Assembly (NCBI GenBank): GCA_902785855.1
Contig: CADAAJ010000009.1
Location: forward strand, 1 to 41,414
Reading direction: 5' to 3'
Length of the DNA stretch: 41,414 nucleotides
Origin: an uncultured Methanobrevibacter sp.
Lineage (GTDB): Archaea > Methanobacteriota > Methanobacteria > Methanobacteriales > Methanobacteriaceae
Shown: positions 18,578-26,881 of the stretch, piece by piece
Layout of the letters: each line of letters opens with the position of its first letter
Numbering within the stretch: the stretch's first letter is position 1
Program-made: the position numbers and the translations under genes
The notes under the pieces: model-generated
The model's input: only the letters and a program-made list of their open reading frames with translations
Databases searched by the model: none
Told to the model about the DNA's origin: nothing

Positions 18578-19431
18578 TATTCCTGTGCTGTTTCAGGATT
18601 AAGTAATTTTTCAACACTTTCACCAATGAAATCAAACAACAATACAACAATTAATAATGACATACCCGGATAAAATGCCAACCACCAATAACCTGAAGAT
18701 AAGTAATTCATAGATTCTGCTAAAATTACCCCAATAGCGGGTTCATGAGGTGGTAAACCGAATCCTAAGAATGTTATTGCAGCCTCATGCATTATAGCAT
18801 GTGGAAACATTAATATAATTCCAACAATAATTTGAGAGATTAATAATGGCAGTAAATGTTTCACTGCAATCCAAATCTTTGATTTACCCAAGTTTTCTGA
18901 TAAATGAATGTATTCTTTTGTTTTAATTTCTTTTACTTCAGATCTAAGAACTCTTGCAAGAGGAGTCCAATGAGTTAAACCAACACCCATAATAACCCCC
19001 ATAGTTCCTCCACCAAACATTATTGATACTAGTATAATTAATAAAATATGAGGAATTGATCCGAATAAATCAATGATTCCTGCAACAATTTCATCAGTAA
19101 ATCTATTGAAACTAGAAAATAATCCTAAAATTACAGATATTAAAGTACTTACTGCAGAAGCAATGAAACCTACAGTTAAACTTAAACTAAGGCCTGCAAT
19201 TGTCCTTTGAAACATATCTCTACCCATCCAATCAGTTCCGAAAAGATGTTCTAATGAAGGCAATTGATTAGCATTAACAAAACTTGTTGGAATTTCTTTA
19301 ATAAATGAACCGGAAATAAGAATACTTACAATAACAATTGCTGAAAGTACAATGATTATGATTGTTTTTGTTCTGAGATTTGCACGGAATAAAAACCATT
19401 GCTCTTTATCGTCTGTTTTTTTCTTAATCAT
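18577..19431 (-). CDS. ABC importer permease C of nickel/peptide type (copy 1)
   Basis: A 284-residue inner permease of the DppC/NikC family, with six hydrophobic helices and the conserved HxxxLPLLISQI...G coupling-loop region. The HLFGTDWMGRDMFQRTIAGL motif after the first helix is diagnostic of this family. The start at ATG 19431 is preferred because AAGGAG lies 10 bases before it and because it gives the same length (284) as the paralogous permease at 28443-29297. It overlaps the end of the partner permease gene. It acts as a heterodimer with permease B in the membrane. Confidence 0.9.
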   Translation of the reverse strand: MIKKKTDDKEQWFLFRANLRTKTIIIIVLSAIVIVSILISGSFIKEIPTSFVNANQLPSLEHLFGTDWMGRDMFQRTIAGLSLSLTVGFIASAVSTLISVILGLFSSFNRFTDEIVAGIIDLFGSIPHILLIILVSIMFGGGTMGVIMGVGLTHWTPLARVLRSEVKEIKTKEYIHLSENLGKSKIWIAVKHLLPLLISQIIVGIILMFPHAIMHEAAITFLGFGLPPHEPAIGVILAESMNYLSSGYWWLAFYPGMSLLIVVLLFDFIGESVEKLLNPETAQE

Positions 19432-20413
19432 TGAACTCATTCTCCTTAATTCTTGGATCAATTAAATAATAAGAAATATCGGCTAATAAATTACCTATAA
19501 ATACAAATACTGCACTAAATAAAACAATTCCTAAAAACAAAGGAACATCACTTTGAAGACCTGCAGCAACAGCAGTTTGGCCTATTCCAGGATAGGAAAA
19601 TACCTGTTCAACTAAAACAGCCCCACCAAACAATTCACTGAAAGATAAAAATTGTAAAGTAATAGCAGGTAATAAAATATTTCTTATTCCATGATTTTTA
19701 ACTAAATCCCAACCTTTTTCACCACGAGATTTTGCAAATAATACATAATCAGATGATAAAACCTGAATTAATTCATTACGAGTATACATTGCAATTGGTG
19801 CTAGTCCAACTAAACTTAATGTTAATGTTGGAAGAACCAGTCTTGATGCCCATTGAGCAAAAGTAGCATCATTACTACTAACCCCAATTGGAACACCAAA
19901 TCCAATAGGGAACCATCCAAGATATACAGCAAAAACCATTAATATAAGCATGCCCACCCAAAAGGAAGGAGCAGATTGAATTGCATAACAATACACTTTA
20001 ACAGCTTTATCAATCCAGGACCCTTTGTTTTTTCCAGCAACAACACCTAATCCAAAACCAATAACTCCACTTAATATCCAAGAAATCGCCATCAATACAA
20101 TTGATGCAGTAAATTTTTGAATAATAACATCTAAAACTGGAGCTCTAAAAATTAAAGATGTTCCAAGATTTCCCTGGAATAAATCAACTAACCAATGGAA
20201 AATTTTTGTGTGTAATGGAACATTAACACCAAAATATTGTTCAAGAATAGTTCTTTGGGCTTCAGAAACTGCAGCACCTTTTAAATAAACACTTACAGGA
20301 TCAATAGGGGACAAATCTAATAATACAAAACTGAAAATTGCAACTGCAATCATTAAAATTATAAAACGAATTAATTTATAACTAAAAAACTTTATTATTT
20401 GCTTATTATTCAA
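19424..20413 (-). CDS. ABC importer permease B of nickel/peptide type (copy 1)
   Basis: A 329-residue DppB/NikB-type permease: an N-terminal membrane helix, IDPVSVYLKG, a VPLHTKIFHWLVDL periplasmic-side region, then RNELIQVLSSDYVLFAKSRGE and HGIRNILLPAITL (coupling loop), and EQVFSYPGIGQTAVAAG near the end. The start is placed at TTG 20413: a GGGGG Shine-Dalgarno run lies 9 bases upstream of it, and the paralogue at 29287 has the same spacing. A longer frame from ATG 20437 would contain that site. It lies between the binding protein gene (54-base gap) and permease C (8-base overlap). Confidence 0.9.
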   Translation of the reverse strand: MNNKQIIKFFSYKLIRFIILMIAVAIFSFVLLDLSPIDPVSVYLKGAAVSEAQRTILEQYFGVNVPLHTKIFHWLVDLFQGNLGTSLIFRAPVLDVIIQKFTASIVLMAISWILSGVIGFGLGVVAGKNKGSWIDKAVKVYCYAIQSAPSFWVGMLILMVFAVYLGWFPIGFGVPIGVSSNDATFAQWASRLVLPTLTLSLVGLAPIAMYTRNELIQVLSSDYVLFAKSRGEKGWDLVKNHGIRNILLPAITLQFLSFSELFGGAVLVEQVFSYPGIGQTAVAAGLQSDVPLFLGIVLFSAVFVFIGNLLADISYYLIDPRIKENEFND

Positions 20414-20467
20414 GATAATAAACCCCCTTGAAATCATTTAAAAAATAAAAAAAGAAATGAAAATAAA

Positions 20468-22087
20468 TTAAGCGGATGTGGAATTGGTTCTAGACCAGTC
20501 ACATACGTTAATTAAAATATCATTTCCTAAACCATCAGGTTGGTCACCTATATTAACACCATCTTTGATAAAGTAATTATAATCATAATTAGCAAGCCAT
20601 ACCCATGGAGCATCTCCAGCAGGACCCCAACCTTCACCATTACTGTAAGCTGATTCAGCCCATAAAGTATTAGATTGGTTGATGTCATTAGTCTGCATTG
20701 CATCATCCATTATTTTATCAATGTCGGTATTATTGTATAAATTAGGATTCATGTAAAATCCATCCATTTCTTTACTGTGATATTGTTGATAAATGGATTT
20801 ATATGGATCAGGTGAAGTTTGTTGCATTAATGCAGCAGAACTATACATATTTGCATAAATAGTATCCCAATCAGCACCTTTAAGATTTACTTCAATACCT
20901 ATTTCTTTTGCTTGTTCAGCAAATACTGTGGATAGAGATTGTCTATCAAGATAATCTGGTGGGTAATATAAATCAAATGATGCTTTAACACCATCTTTTT
21001 CTACAATACCATCACCATTAGTATCAGTCCAACCACCATCTTTTAAAATTTGTTTTGCTTTATCTACATCAGCATCTTTGACTTTAGCATCATCATTAGC
21101 ATAATCTCTTGTATCAACACCAGTAAATTCTGGACTTGCATGGCCTGAAAATACATCATCAACCATTTTTTGACGATTAATACCTACATTTAATGCTTCC
21201 CTAATAGATTTATCAGCAGTTACATTATTTCCTACTTTATAACTATCATTTGTAACAATACCAGTATCATTAAGGTAAGGTAATGAAACACCTTGTGCCC
21301 TTCCAGCTGATTTTTCAACAAATTGATATCCATCAACAGATTGGTTTAAACCAGATGTTGGTACAGGAACTACATCAACATCACCAGATTTTGCTAATTC
21401 TAACCAAGTAGATTCTTCTGGGAATAATAATGTAATTTGTGTAAAGTATGGTTTTTCACCATAATAATTATCATTTATTTTAAATATTGCTTGTTGACCT
21501 TTATCCCAATGGTCCAATACATAAGGACCAGAACCGATAGGATGTTCACCATAAGTAGAATTATCATAACTATCAGAAGGAACAATACCAACATATCTTA
21601 AATCATAAATAAATGTTGATCTAGGTTCAACTAAATTAAATTCGACAGAAGTTTTATTAACTGCAGTGACATTTGCAATATTAGTTAAATCCAATTCAGA
21701 TTCTGTCTCTTTTGCTTTATTAAATGTAAATGCAACATCTTCAGCATCTAATGTTGAATTATCTGAAAATTTGATATCATCCCTCATATTAACAGTCCAA
21801 GTTTTTCCATCATCACTAATGGAATAATCTGTAGCAATATCTGGAACAATATCGCCCTGTTTATCTGTTTTAAATAAACAACTTTGAACTAATGGATTAT
21901 AGTTTTGATGCCCACATCCCCAACCAGTAAGTGGATTGAAACCGGATTTTGGTTCTTTAATATTACTATGTGCTGCAACAGTCAAGTGAGTAGGATCACT
22001 ATCATGGTGACTGCCAGTTAATGCAAAAATAGCAACAATAATAATAACAACAGCTATAATACCACCAATTATTATCTTTTTATCCAT
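20468..22087 (-). CDS. ABC importer extracellular binding protein, family 5 (copy 1)
   Basis: A 539-residue solute-binding protein of the nickel/oligopeptide class. A strongly hydrophobic N-terminal anchor (IIIGGIIAVVIIIVAIFALTG) follows MDKK; no lipobox cysteine is present, so it is probably held by the helix on the outer face. Family motifs are TLDAEDVAFTFNKAKE and HPIGSGPYVLDHWDKGQ. The segment GFNPLTGWGCGHQNYNPLVQS resembles that in copy 2. The ligand (nickel or cobalt chelate, or peptide) is not settled. The start at ATG 22087 is supported by alignment with copy 2 (MDKK.IIG); ATG 22105 is possible. The promoter region holds a paired 9-bp palindrome. Confidence 0.88.
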   Translation of the reverse strand: MDKKIIIGGIIAVVIIIVAIFALTGSHHDSDPTHLTVAAHSNIKEPKSGFNPLTGWGCGHQNYNPLVQSCLFKTDKQGDIVPDIATDYSISDDGKTWTVNMRDDIKFSDNSTLDAEDVAFTFNKAKETESELDLTNIANVTAVNKTSVEFNLVEPRSTFIYDLRYVGIVPSDSYDNSTYGEHPIGSGPYVLDHWDKGQQAIFKINDNYYGEKPYFTQITLLFPEESTWLELAKSGDVDVVPVPTSGLNQSVDGYQFVEKSAGRAQGVSLPYLNDTGIVTNDSYKVGNNVTADKSIREALNVGINRQKMVDDVFSGHASPEFTGVDTRDYANDDAKVKDADVDKAKQILKDGGWTDTNGDGIVEKDGVKASFDLYYPPDYLDRQSLSTVFAEQAKEIGIEVNLKGADWDTIYANMYSSAALMQQTSPDPYKSIYQQYHSKEMDGFYMNPNLYNNTDIDKIMDDAMQTNDINQSNTLWAESAYSNGEGWGPAGDAPWVWLANYDYNYFIKDGVNIGDQPDGLGNDILINVCDWSRTNSTSA

Positions 22088-22141
22088 AAATATTTTTTCT
22101 CCCATTTTCCTATTAAAATTTAAAAAACATATTAAAATAAT

Positions 22142-22182
22142 TGTAATACTTTTTATTGAAAAAGTACCTTAAGAGTAATACT
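22142..22182 (-). promoter_or_regulatory. Paired operator (AGTAWTACT type, 32-bp spacing) upstream of binding protein copy 1
   Basis: TGTAATACT at 22142-22150 and AGTAATACT at 22174-22182 lie exactly 32 bp apart. The 9-mer is a palindrome with a central A/T; the first copy has one mismatch. The same pair and spacing recur at 23712-23752 and 32015-32055. An extra 8-bp inverted repeat, TACTTTTT/AAAAAGTA, sits between the two (22147-22166). A TATA-like TTTTTAAAAG abuts the distal site, so a bound protein would block transcription start. Confidence 0.75.
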
Positions 22183-22242
22183 TTTAAAAATTATTTTAAT
22201 ATTAATAGTAATTTATGCAACAAAGAGATATAAAAACATATT

Positions 22243-22261
22243 TATTACTTTTAAAGTAATA
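22243..22261. repeat. Perfect 19-bp palindrome
   Basis: TATTACTTT-T-AAAGTAATA has 9-base arms that are exact complements about a single central base. Each arm resembles a half of the operator unit (AGTAATA), but the arrangement differs from the 32-bp pairs. It lies between the divergent start regions and may be a second type of binding site. Confidence 0.5.
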
Positions 22262-22443
22262 TTTAGTTTAAAAATAAACAGAATATTCTTAAAAATTATG
22301 AACAAAATTATAATTAATAAATATAATATAAATTAAATAATGAAATAAATATGATTAATTAATTAAAAATTTAAAAATCATTGAAAAAATGAAAAGTAAT
22401 ACAAAAAATAAACTTATATAATAAAAACTTTAAATATTCGGCC

Positions 22444-23133
22444 ATGTCATTATCTACAAAATTAAGAAAATATTTGCTTGAAAATGGTGCAAGTGAAGTG
22501 GGATTTGCAAATATAACTAATTTTACACCAAAAAAAAGATTAAACTCAGGTATTGTATTTTACATAACTTATCCCAAAACAATTATTAAAAACATGGAAA
22601 ATGCACCAACCCACGAATATGTTCTTGAATTAGTGGATATGAATTCCAGATTAGATGCAATAGGAATGAAATGTGAAAATTTCTTAATTGAACATGGATA
22701 TGAAGCTTATGCTCAAACAAAAAAAAGATTAGGAACTGATTTTGGAGAAAATAATTCATTTGAATTACCTCACAAAACAATTGCTACAAGGGCAGGATTA
22801 GGATGGATTGGGAAATCAGCACTCCTTACAACAAAAAAATATGGGTCTGCTTTAAGATTATCTTCAGTTTTAACAAATGCCCCTTTAGACTTTGGAAATC
22901 CAATACTTGAATCTAAATGTGGAAAATGTAGTAAATGTCAGGAAGCATGTCTCGGCGGTGCGATTAGCGGGAAAAACTGGAATTATAAACTTAAAAGAAA
23001 CGAATTTTATAATGATAAAAAATGTGAAAAATATGCATTATACATTTCACATGAAAATTTAGGAAAAGCAGATACAGTATGTGGAAAATGTATTTTTGCA
23101 TGTCCACATACACAAAAATATATTAAAAATTAA
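22444..23133 (+). CDS. QueG-like double [4Fe-4S] protein, function unknown
   Basis: A 229-residue protein related to the C-terminal half of epoxyqueuosine reductase. TRAGLGWIGKSALLTT (residues 116-130) is the QueG core motif. Two ferredoxin-type clusters are predicted from C159, C162, C165, C169 and C213, C216, C220, with C194 as a possible further ligand. It is shorter than QueG (about 350). Archaea make archaeosine and not queuosine, so a queuosine role is unlikely. A TATA box about 30 bases before the ATG and no Shine-Dalgarno site point to a leaderless mRNA. It lies inside the transporter locus, and one near-copy of the operator unit stands before its TATA. Its stop overlaps the convergent GNAT copy B. 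Confidence 0.72.
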   Translation: MSLSTKLRKYLLENGASEVGFANITNFTPKKRLNSGIVFYITYPKTIIKNMENAPTHEYVLELVDMNSRLDAIGMKCENFLIEHGYEAYAQTKKRLGTDFGENNSFELPHKTIATRAGLGWIGKSALLTTKKYGSALRLSSVLTNAPLDFGNPILESKCGKCSKCQEACLGGAISGKNWNYKLKRNEFYNDKKCEKYALYISHENLGKADTVCGKCIFACPHTQKYIKN

Positions 23134-23690
23134 AATTCAACAGCATAATTAAATTCAGAATCATGATAAGCCATATTCAATTCATGAATTATTTTATCCA
23201 TGTGTACTGTTTTCAACTCATCATTTTCATCGAGAAAAATGATAAAACCCATTTTTTTCCAAAATTCAATAGCTCCAGGTAATGTTTTATGAGTATGTAA
23301 GTAAATAGATTCATAGTTTTTCTTATTAGCAAATTCTTCAGCAACATTAAACATTTTAGAAGCCAGACCACAACGCCTATACTTTTCATCAACAAACAAA
23401 CGCCAAATACTGGCAGTTTTATCTTTTGAATAATCCTGATCAAATTCTGAAAAGTTTTTATCATAACCTCTAATACCAATTGAGGCAATAATTTTATCAT
23501 TTTCATCATAAGCAATGAAAAAATCATTTTTATCAGGAGAAATATAATAGTCTTCCATATTTACAATATCCTGATGCCATTCCGGAATATATCCATAACC
23601 AAATTCTTTTTTGATTTGTTTAAATAAAAATTTTTGAACTTTTTTAATCTCAAAAGAATCATTAGATAAAACTTTTATAGTAACATTCAT
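23130..23690 (-). CDS. GNAT-family N-acetyltransferase (copy B)
   Basis: A 186-residue paralogue of GNAT copy A. The acetyl-CoA loop is VDEKYRRCGLASKMFNVAEEF, preceded by DKTASIWRL and followed by IYLHTHKTLPGAIEFWKKMGF. The start is ATG 23690, preferred over a GTG nine bases upstream since GGTG lies 6 bases before it. The upstream DNA holds the paired operator (23712-23752) just outside the start region, the closest position of the three, so this gene is probably under the same control as the transporters. The C-terminus extends about 15 residues beyond copy A. Substrate unknown. Confidence 0.85.
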   Translation of the reverse strand: MNVTIKVLSNDSFEIKKVQKFLFKQIKKEFGYGYIPEWHQDIVNMEDYYISPDKNDFFIAYDENDKIIASIGIRGYDKNFSEFDQDYSKDKTASIWRLFVDEKYRRCGLASKMFNVAEEFANKKNYESIYLHTHKTLPGAIEFWKKMGFIIFLDENDELKTVHMDKIIHELNMAYHDSEFNYAVEF

Positions 23691-23711
23691 TGAAAACACC
23701 TACTAAAAAAA

Positions 23712-23752
23712 AGTAATACTAATTTATATTAAATTATTTAATTAGTAATACT
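23712..23752. promoter_or_regulatory. Paired operator (AGTAATACT twice, 32-bp spacing) between GNAT copy B and the ATPase genes
   Basis: Two exact AGTAATACT copies (23712-23720 and 23744-23752) start 32 bp apart. Between them lies a TATA-like TTTAATATAAATT reading toward the minus-strand GNAT gene. The plus-strand ATPase TATA box (AAGTATATAAAA, about 23791-23802) is 40 bp downstream of the pair, so the effect on that promoter could differ. Confidence 0.8.
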
Positions 23753-23847
23753 TTTTTAGTAATTTTGAATAACTTTAATATTGATAAAGTACAAATAAGT
23801 ATATAAAATTTATGATTTGATTTTAATTTAAAAAAATAGGTGAGTAA

Positions 23848-24795
23848 ATGGAAGAAATATTAGATGTTGAAAATGTATCAATTTCATTTATACAATATAC
23901 CAAAGGATTAAACCAACAGGAATTGCAGGTAATTACAGATTTAACTTTAGATATATCAGAAGGTGAAATATTAGCCGTTTTGGGTTCAAGTGGTTCTGGA
24001 AAAAGTTTATTAGCTCATGCAATTTTTGGAATATTACCTGAAAATGCAAATTTAAATGGGAAAATTAAATACAAAGGAAAAGAATTAACACAAGAAAGCA
24101 AAGAAGAACTACGTGGAAAAGAAATAACTCTAATACCTCAATCCGTAAATTTTTTAGATCCTTTAATGAAAATATCAGACCAAGCAATAGGTCATACAGA
24201 AAGTGATGAAGAAAAAAATGAAAAAAAGATTAAACAAAGAGAAATCTTTGAAAAATACAATTTAGGCCCAGAAGTAGATGAAATGTACCCCTTCCAGTTA
24301 TCTGGAGGAATGGCCAGAAGGGTTTTGGTATCTACTGCATTGCTCTCAAATCCAAAATTAGTTGTAGCAGACGAACCAACACCAGGTCTTGACGAAAAAA
24401 CCGTGGAAGAAACATTAAATCACTTTAAACAAATGAAAGAAAATGGAGTAGGAGTACTTTTAATTACACACGACATTCATGCAGCATTAGAAGTTGCAGA
24501 TAGAATTGGAATCTTTTATTCAGGTTATGTTATTGAAATTGCTGAAAAAGAAGATTTTACAGGCGATGGAGAAAACCTACTTCACCCATACACAAAATCA
24601 TTATACAAAGCACTACCTGCAAACGGGTTTGAATTAACACCTGGCCACCAACCTCTTCACGGAGAAATACCAAATGGATGTCCTTATTATAATAGATGTG
24701 ATATGAAATTTGATAGATGTGAAAATGAAAGACCTAAACTAATTGATTTAGGAAATAAAAAAATAAGATGCTTTAAATATGAAGAAGGTGAATAA
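23848..24795 (+). CDS. ABC importer ATPase D of nickel/peptide type (copy 1)
   Basis: A 315-residue ATPase of the DppD/NikD/OppD class. The Walker A box is GSSGSGKS (46-53), the signature LSGGMARRV starts at 151, and Walker B is VVADEPTPGLDEKT. The signature has MARR where most relatives have MRQR or QRQR. The C-terminal oligopeptide-transport tail has four cysteines (GCPYYNRCDMKFDRCE and a late RCF), which in related transporters hold an iron-sulfur cluster. An AGGTGAG Shine-Dalgarno site precedes the ATG. It is followed by ATPase E after one base. Membrane and binding partners of copy 1 lie on the opposite strand 1.7 kb away. Confidence 0.9.
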   Translation: MEEILDVENVSISFIQYTKGLNQQELQVITDLTLDISEGEILAVLGSSGSGKSLLAHAIFGILPENANLNGKIKYKGKELTQESKEELRGKEITLIPQSVNFLDPLMKISDQAIGHTESDEEKNEKKIKQREIFEKYNLGPEVDEMYPFQLSGGMARRVLVSTALLSNPKLVVADEPTPGLDEKTVEETLNHFKQMKENGVGVLLITHDIHAALEVADRIGIFYSGYVIEIAEKEDFTGDGENLLHPYTKSLYKALPANGFELTPGHQPLHGEIPNGCPYYNRCDMKFDRCENERPKLIDLGNKKIRCFKYEEGE

Positions 24796-24796
24796 A

Positions 24797-25411
24797 ATGG
24801 AACTTAAAGCAACAAATATTTCATTTAAATACCCATCTGCAAATAAATACTTATTAAAAGATATTAATCTTGAATTAGATAATAATAAAATTATAGGTCT
24901 TATTGGAGATAGCGGAAGTGGAAAATCAACATTATGTAAAATATTATCAGGATATATTTCAAAATATGAAGGCACTGTGACTTTTAATGGAAATACCCTT
25001 CCAAAAAAAGGATTTAAACCAGTACAATTAATATACCAACATCCTGAAAAAGTAATGAATCCAAAATGGAGAATGGATAATGTTTTGAAGGAATCATGGG
25101 ATGTAGATGATGAATTTTTAAAAGAATTTGGAATTCAAAAATCATGGTTAACCAGATTTCCACAGGAATTATCAGGCGGAGAACTTCAAAGATTTTCTGT
25201 TGTAAGGTCTATGAATCCAAATACACAATTTTTAATTGCTGATGAGATGACTACCATGCTTGATGCAATTACACAAGTACAAATTTTAGATTCAGTTTTA
25301 AAAATTGTAAAACAAAGAAAAATGGGATTTTTACTTGTTAGTCATGATATGGATTTAGTAAATACAATATGTGATGATAAAATATACTTAAATGATATTA
25401 ATGGTGCTTAA
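24797..25411 (+). CDS. ABC importer ATPase E of nickel/peptide type, short form (copy 1)
   Basis: A 204-residue ATPase with Walker A GDSGSGKS (37-44), the signature LSGGELQRF and Walker B LIADEMTTMLDAITQ. The methionine in DEMTTMLDA replaces the usual proline of DEPTSALD. It lacks the C-terminal tail of OppF/DppF, so it is nearly a bare nucleotide-binding domain. The start at ATG 24797 is preferred: GGTGA lies 5 bases upstream at the end of the D gene, and the length then matches copy 2 (203). It pairs with ATPase D to power the permeases. Its stop overlaps that of the convergent MATE gene (TTAA). Confidence 0.88.
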   Translation: MELKATNISFKYPSANKYLLKDINLELDNNKIIGLIGDSGSGKSTLCKILSGYISKYEGTVTFNGNTLPKKGFKPVQLIYQHPEKVMNPKWRMDNVLKESWDVDDEFLKEFGIQKSWLTRFPQELSGGELQRFSVVRSMNPNTQFLIADEMTTMLDAITQVQILDSVLKIVKQRKMGFLLVSHDMDLVNTICDDKIYLNDINGA

Positions 25412-26778
25412 TCATTAATATTAATTAATTTCTTAATATATAAATCAGCCCAAATCAAAGTAATATTGTTTGAAACAACTTCACCTAAAACAATACCCAT
25501 CCAAGCTCCCCAAACACCAAAATTAAATACAACAGCAAATAACACTGAAAATACAAGTGTGAAGAAAGTTTCTCTTAAAATTGTCTGAAACATAGAGGTT
25601 AAACCTTTACCAACACCCTGAAAAACATATGTTGATGCAATACCAACAGCCATTGTAGGATAGTAAATTACAATCCATGAAAGAAAACTGGTAAGTTCAG
25701 GTGCAATTCTAACACTAGTGCCGGTTGATGTAAAAATTGAAGCAATATCGCCTGCAAAAATATTAGTTAAAATAGCTATGATACATGCAATTATTATTGA
25801 AACTTTCATTGCATATCTATGAGCAATTTGTATATTTTTATAGTTTCGAGCTCCATAATTAACAGCAATAATGCTAATTAATGCTGTTGAAATAGCAATT
25901 AAGGGAGTTGTCGTTAAAGTAACAATTCTCCAACCAGTTGAATATACTGCAACCGAATCAGTTGAACCAACAAAAGTTAAAAGAGCAGAAAAAACAGCTG
26001 CAAAAAATGCATTGTTTAAAAGTTGAATACTTGCTGGAAGTCCAACTTTAACAATATCTCTTGAAATCATCTTTTCATAGTTAAAATTAGACAAATTAGG
26101 TTTTAGATAAGTATCTTTTTTGATATAACTCCAATAAAATAAAATTAAAATTACAAAAACTGATGAAATAACAGTAGCCAGTGCAGCACCTTTAACACCA
26201 AGATTTAAGGTGTAAATAAAAATTGGGTCTAAAATCATGTTTAAAATAGCAGAAATAACCATTGCATACATTGGACGAGTAGCATCACCTTCTGCTCTAA
26301 AAATCCCATATAATGCATTTGATAAAATAACAAATATAGAACCCACAAGAATTATATTTCCATAATCCATAGCATAAGAAATTGTCTGACCCGCACCCAT
26401 TGTTTTCAATATTGTTTCAAGAAAGATCAATAAAAAAATTGTAATTATAATTGAAACAATAATATCTATCAAAATAGAGTGAAATGATGCATTATCTGCT
26501 TTATTTTTATTATTTTCTCCGAGATATTTAGAAATTGCAAAAGCAGTACCTGCACCTAATCCATTACCAAAACCAACTAAAATCATGAATATTGGTGTGA
26601 AAAATCCAATACCTGCAAGTGCATCAGCTCCAAGACCTGATATCCAAGCTGCATCAATCAAATTATAAAAACTAGAAATAAGTAATGATAAAATTAATGG
26701 TATTGACATGTTGATTAAAGCTTTTTTAGGTTTTTTAATCATAATGTCAACATTATTTGACGAATCATTACTTAACAT
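25408..26778 (-). CDS. MATE-family multidrug/organic cation exporter
   Basis: A 456-residue protein with 12 hydrophobic helices in two similar halves. MATE marks are INMSIPLILSLLISSFYNLIDAAWISGLGADALAGIGFF at the N-terminus (described here by its start and end only), GLGAGTAFAISKYLGE, and GIFRAEGDATRPM in helix 5-6. Such proteins expel organic cations or metabolites by Na+ or H+ antiport. The ATG lies right behind a TATA box (CTTTATATTTAAATAA, about 26797-26812), so the mRNA is likely leaderless. It sits between the two transporter copies but shows no paired operator, so a functional link is only inferred from position. Confidence 0.9.
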   Translation of the reverse strand: MLSNDSSNNVDIMIKKPKKALINMSIPLILSLLISSFYNLIDAAWISGLGADALAGIGFFTPIFMILVGFGNGLGAGTAFAISKYLGENNKNKADNASFHSILIDIIVSIIITIFLLIFLETILKTMGAGQTISYAMDYGNIILVGSIFVILSNALYGIFRAEGDATRPMYAMVISAILNMILDPIFIYTLNLGVKGAALATVISSVFVILILFYWSYIKKDTYLKPNLSNFNYEKMISRDIVKVGLPASIQLLNNAFFAAVFSALLTFVGSTDSVAVYSTGWRIVTLTTTPLIAISTALISIIAVNYGARNYKNIQIAHRYAMKVSIIIACIIAILTNIFAGDIASIFTSTGTSVRIAPELTSFLSWIVIYYPTMAVGIASTYVFQGVGKGLTSMFQTILRETFFTLVFSVLFAVVFNFGVWGAWMGIVLGEVVSNNITLIWADLYIKKLININD

Positions 26779-26830
26779 AGATAATAATTAAATTTTATTT
26801 AAATATAAAGTTAATTATTAAAATAAAAGC

Positions 26831-26874
26831 AAAAAAAAAGTTGAATTAGAATAGTGAAAAATACCATTCTAATT
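26831..26874 (-). terminator. Hairpin terminator of the transporter copy 2 operon
   Basis: On the minus strand AATTAGAAT (26874-26866) pairs with ATTCTAATT (26852-26844), extended by GT/AC across one mismatch, and is followed by CAAC and a T9 run (26839-26831). It begins 8 bases after the stop of ATPase E copy 2. Confidence 0.75.
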
Positions 26875-26881
26875 TTAAAAA

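Larger units (their letters stand above)
22088..22443. other. Divergent intergenic region between binding protein copy 1 and the QueG-like gene
   Basis: About 350 bases of very AT-rich DNA without a gene. It contains the paired operator (22142-22182), a 19-bp palindrome (22243-22261), a single near-copy of the operator unit (AGTAATACA, 22395-22403) and a TATA box (CTTATATAATA, about 22413-22421) for the plus-strand gene. On the minus strand a further TATA-like TTTTTATATC lies near 22226-22236. No RNA gene or small open frame with a good start is seen. Confidence 0.6.

Noticed and set aside
22142-22182. NikR operator as the identity of the paired palindromes
   Set aside because: The published NikR form is an inverted pair of 6-base half-sites with about 16 bases between; here each unit is itself a palindrome and the pair spacing is 32. 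NikR is kept only as one option.
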